A stretch of DNA of 15,739 bases from assembly GCF_900105725.1 (NCBI RefSeq), contig NZ_FNLM01000031.1, forward strand, positions 1 to 15,739, given 5' to 3'. Under the pieces are notes generated by a model, which was not told where the DNA came from, made no database searches, and saw nothing but the letters and a program-made list of their open reading frames with translations. Both the position numbers and the translations under genes were made by a program. Shown one piece after another: positions 15,435 through 15,739 of the stretch. This DNA is from Gordonia westfalica. GTDB lineage: Bacteria; Actinomycetota; Actinomycetes; Mycobacteriales; Mycobacteriaceae. The stretch's first letter is position 1; each line of letters begins with the position of its first letter.

Positions 15435-15625
15435 TGTGGGGATTCAAGACCAAGGGGCGAGCGCGCACGAAGTTGATGCGCGCTCGAAGCGAAACGCGCG
15501 ATCGGCCGAAGAAGCCCGGTCCGAAAGCGCACGGCTCGCCGAACGGCGCGGCCGTACAGCGGGAGCTTCGTGACCAGTTGGAACGCAACCACTGGGCCGA
15601 GCTGATCTTCGGAAGGCTGAACTAG
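15434..15625 (+). CDS. Small basic protein of unknown function
   Basis: The ATG at 15434 overlaps the preceding stop (TGATG). The product has 63 residues, is strongly basic at its N-terminal half (MWGFKTKGRARTKLMRARSE, then RPKKPGPKAHG) and ends in an amphipathic helix (LRDQLERNHWAELIFGRLN). I do not recognise it. The overlaps on both sides show it is part of the lysis operon; a nucleic-acid-binding or membrane-surface role would suit the charge, but there is no motif to decide. Confidence 0.55.
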   Translation: MWGFKTKGRARTKLMRARSETRDRPKKPGPKAHGSPNGAAVQRELRDQLERNHWAELIFGRLN

Positions 15626-15739
15626 TGGAGCTGATAGCCGACTGGGCACTTGTGGTGCTCGCCGTGCTGGCCACCGTCTACACCATCTGCTACGCCGCAT
15701 GGCAGTACTGGTGGAAGGAGCGGGTGTCACTCATCTACC
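15625..15739 (+). CDS. Small membrane protein, 5' part (cut by window end)
   Basis: The GTG at 15625 overlaps the upstream stop (TAGTG). The visible 38 residues begin VELIADWALVVLAVLATVYT, one clear transmembrane helix with the N-terminus probably outside, followed by an aromatic patch (AAWQYWWKERV). Another holin-region membrane protein is likely. The end is beyond the window. Confidence 0.5.
   Translation, partial: MELIADWALVVLAVLATVYTICYAAWQYWWKERVSLIY

Noticed and set aside
1..15739. CRISPR arrays, tRNA genes, integrase or attachment site, diversity-generating retroelement, insertion sequences
   Set aside because: I saw no regularly spaced direct repeats, cloverleaf-like segments, recombinase or reverse transcriptase motifs, or transposase frames. 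The tape measure repeats are protein-level and degenerate.

Overview
The window is a late-gene segment of a siphovirus (tailed, non-contractile phage or prophage) that infects a mycolic-acid actinobacterium of the Rhodococcus/Gordonia/Mycobacterium group. The evidence is the canonical tail gene order, high GC content, frequent GTG starts, a ReqiPepy6 Gp37-like minor tail protein (a family named from a Rhodococcus equi phage), a DUF2744-like protein, and an amidase endolysin ending in LGFP repeats, which are typical of Corynebacteriales cell-wall proteins.

Layout, all on + unless stated. The end of a tail terminator (1-318) is followed by the major tail protein (381-972), a strong hairpin (981-1008) and a structured leader. 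The tail assembly chaperone comes next (1133-1939), with a short form and a -1 frameshifted long form. An accessory block of about 1.4 kb then separates the chaperone from the tape measure. It holds a lipoprotein gene on the minus strand (1936-2405), a divergently transcribed endonuclease VII-like HNH gene (2522-3228) and a perfect terminator (3254-3290). The tape measure gene (3324-8685, about 1790 aa) follows, carrying both an NlpC/P60-like peptidase and a transglycosylase-like domain. Two minor tail proteins follow (8686-9608 and 9605-11304), then a second mobile nuclease, a zinc-ribbon/Vsr-like homing endonuclease (11339-13038), and a DUF2744-like protein (13066-13542). The lysis module closes the window: amidase-LGFP endolysin (13611-14709), four-TM holin candidate (14737-15138) and three small overlapping genes, the last cut by the window end.

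A major caveat affects every long gene. I count about 43 places where the reading frame slips, and essentially all have the sign expected if one base is missing from this sequence, usually in a short run of G or C. Restoring one base at each site gives continuous proteins whose lengths divide exactly by three. I therefore describe reconstructed genes; this looks like sequencing or assembly error rather than gene decay. Only one site, near 6355, needs an extra base removed or two added.

Functionally, the tail genes build and measure the tail tube, the tape-measure hydrolase domains probably help cross the cell wall, and the lysis cassette releases progeny. The two nucleases are probably selfish insertions. 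The minus-strand lipoprotein has its own promoter-like box and is the best candidate for a host-modifying function such as superinfection exclusion.
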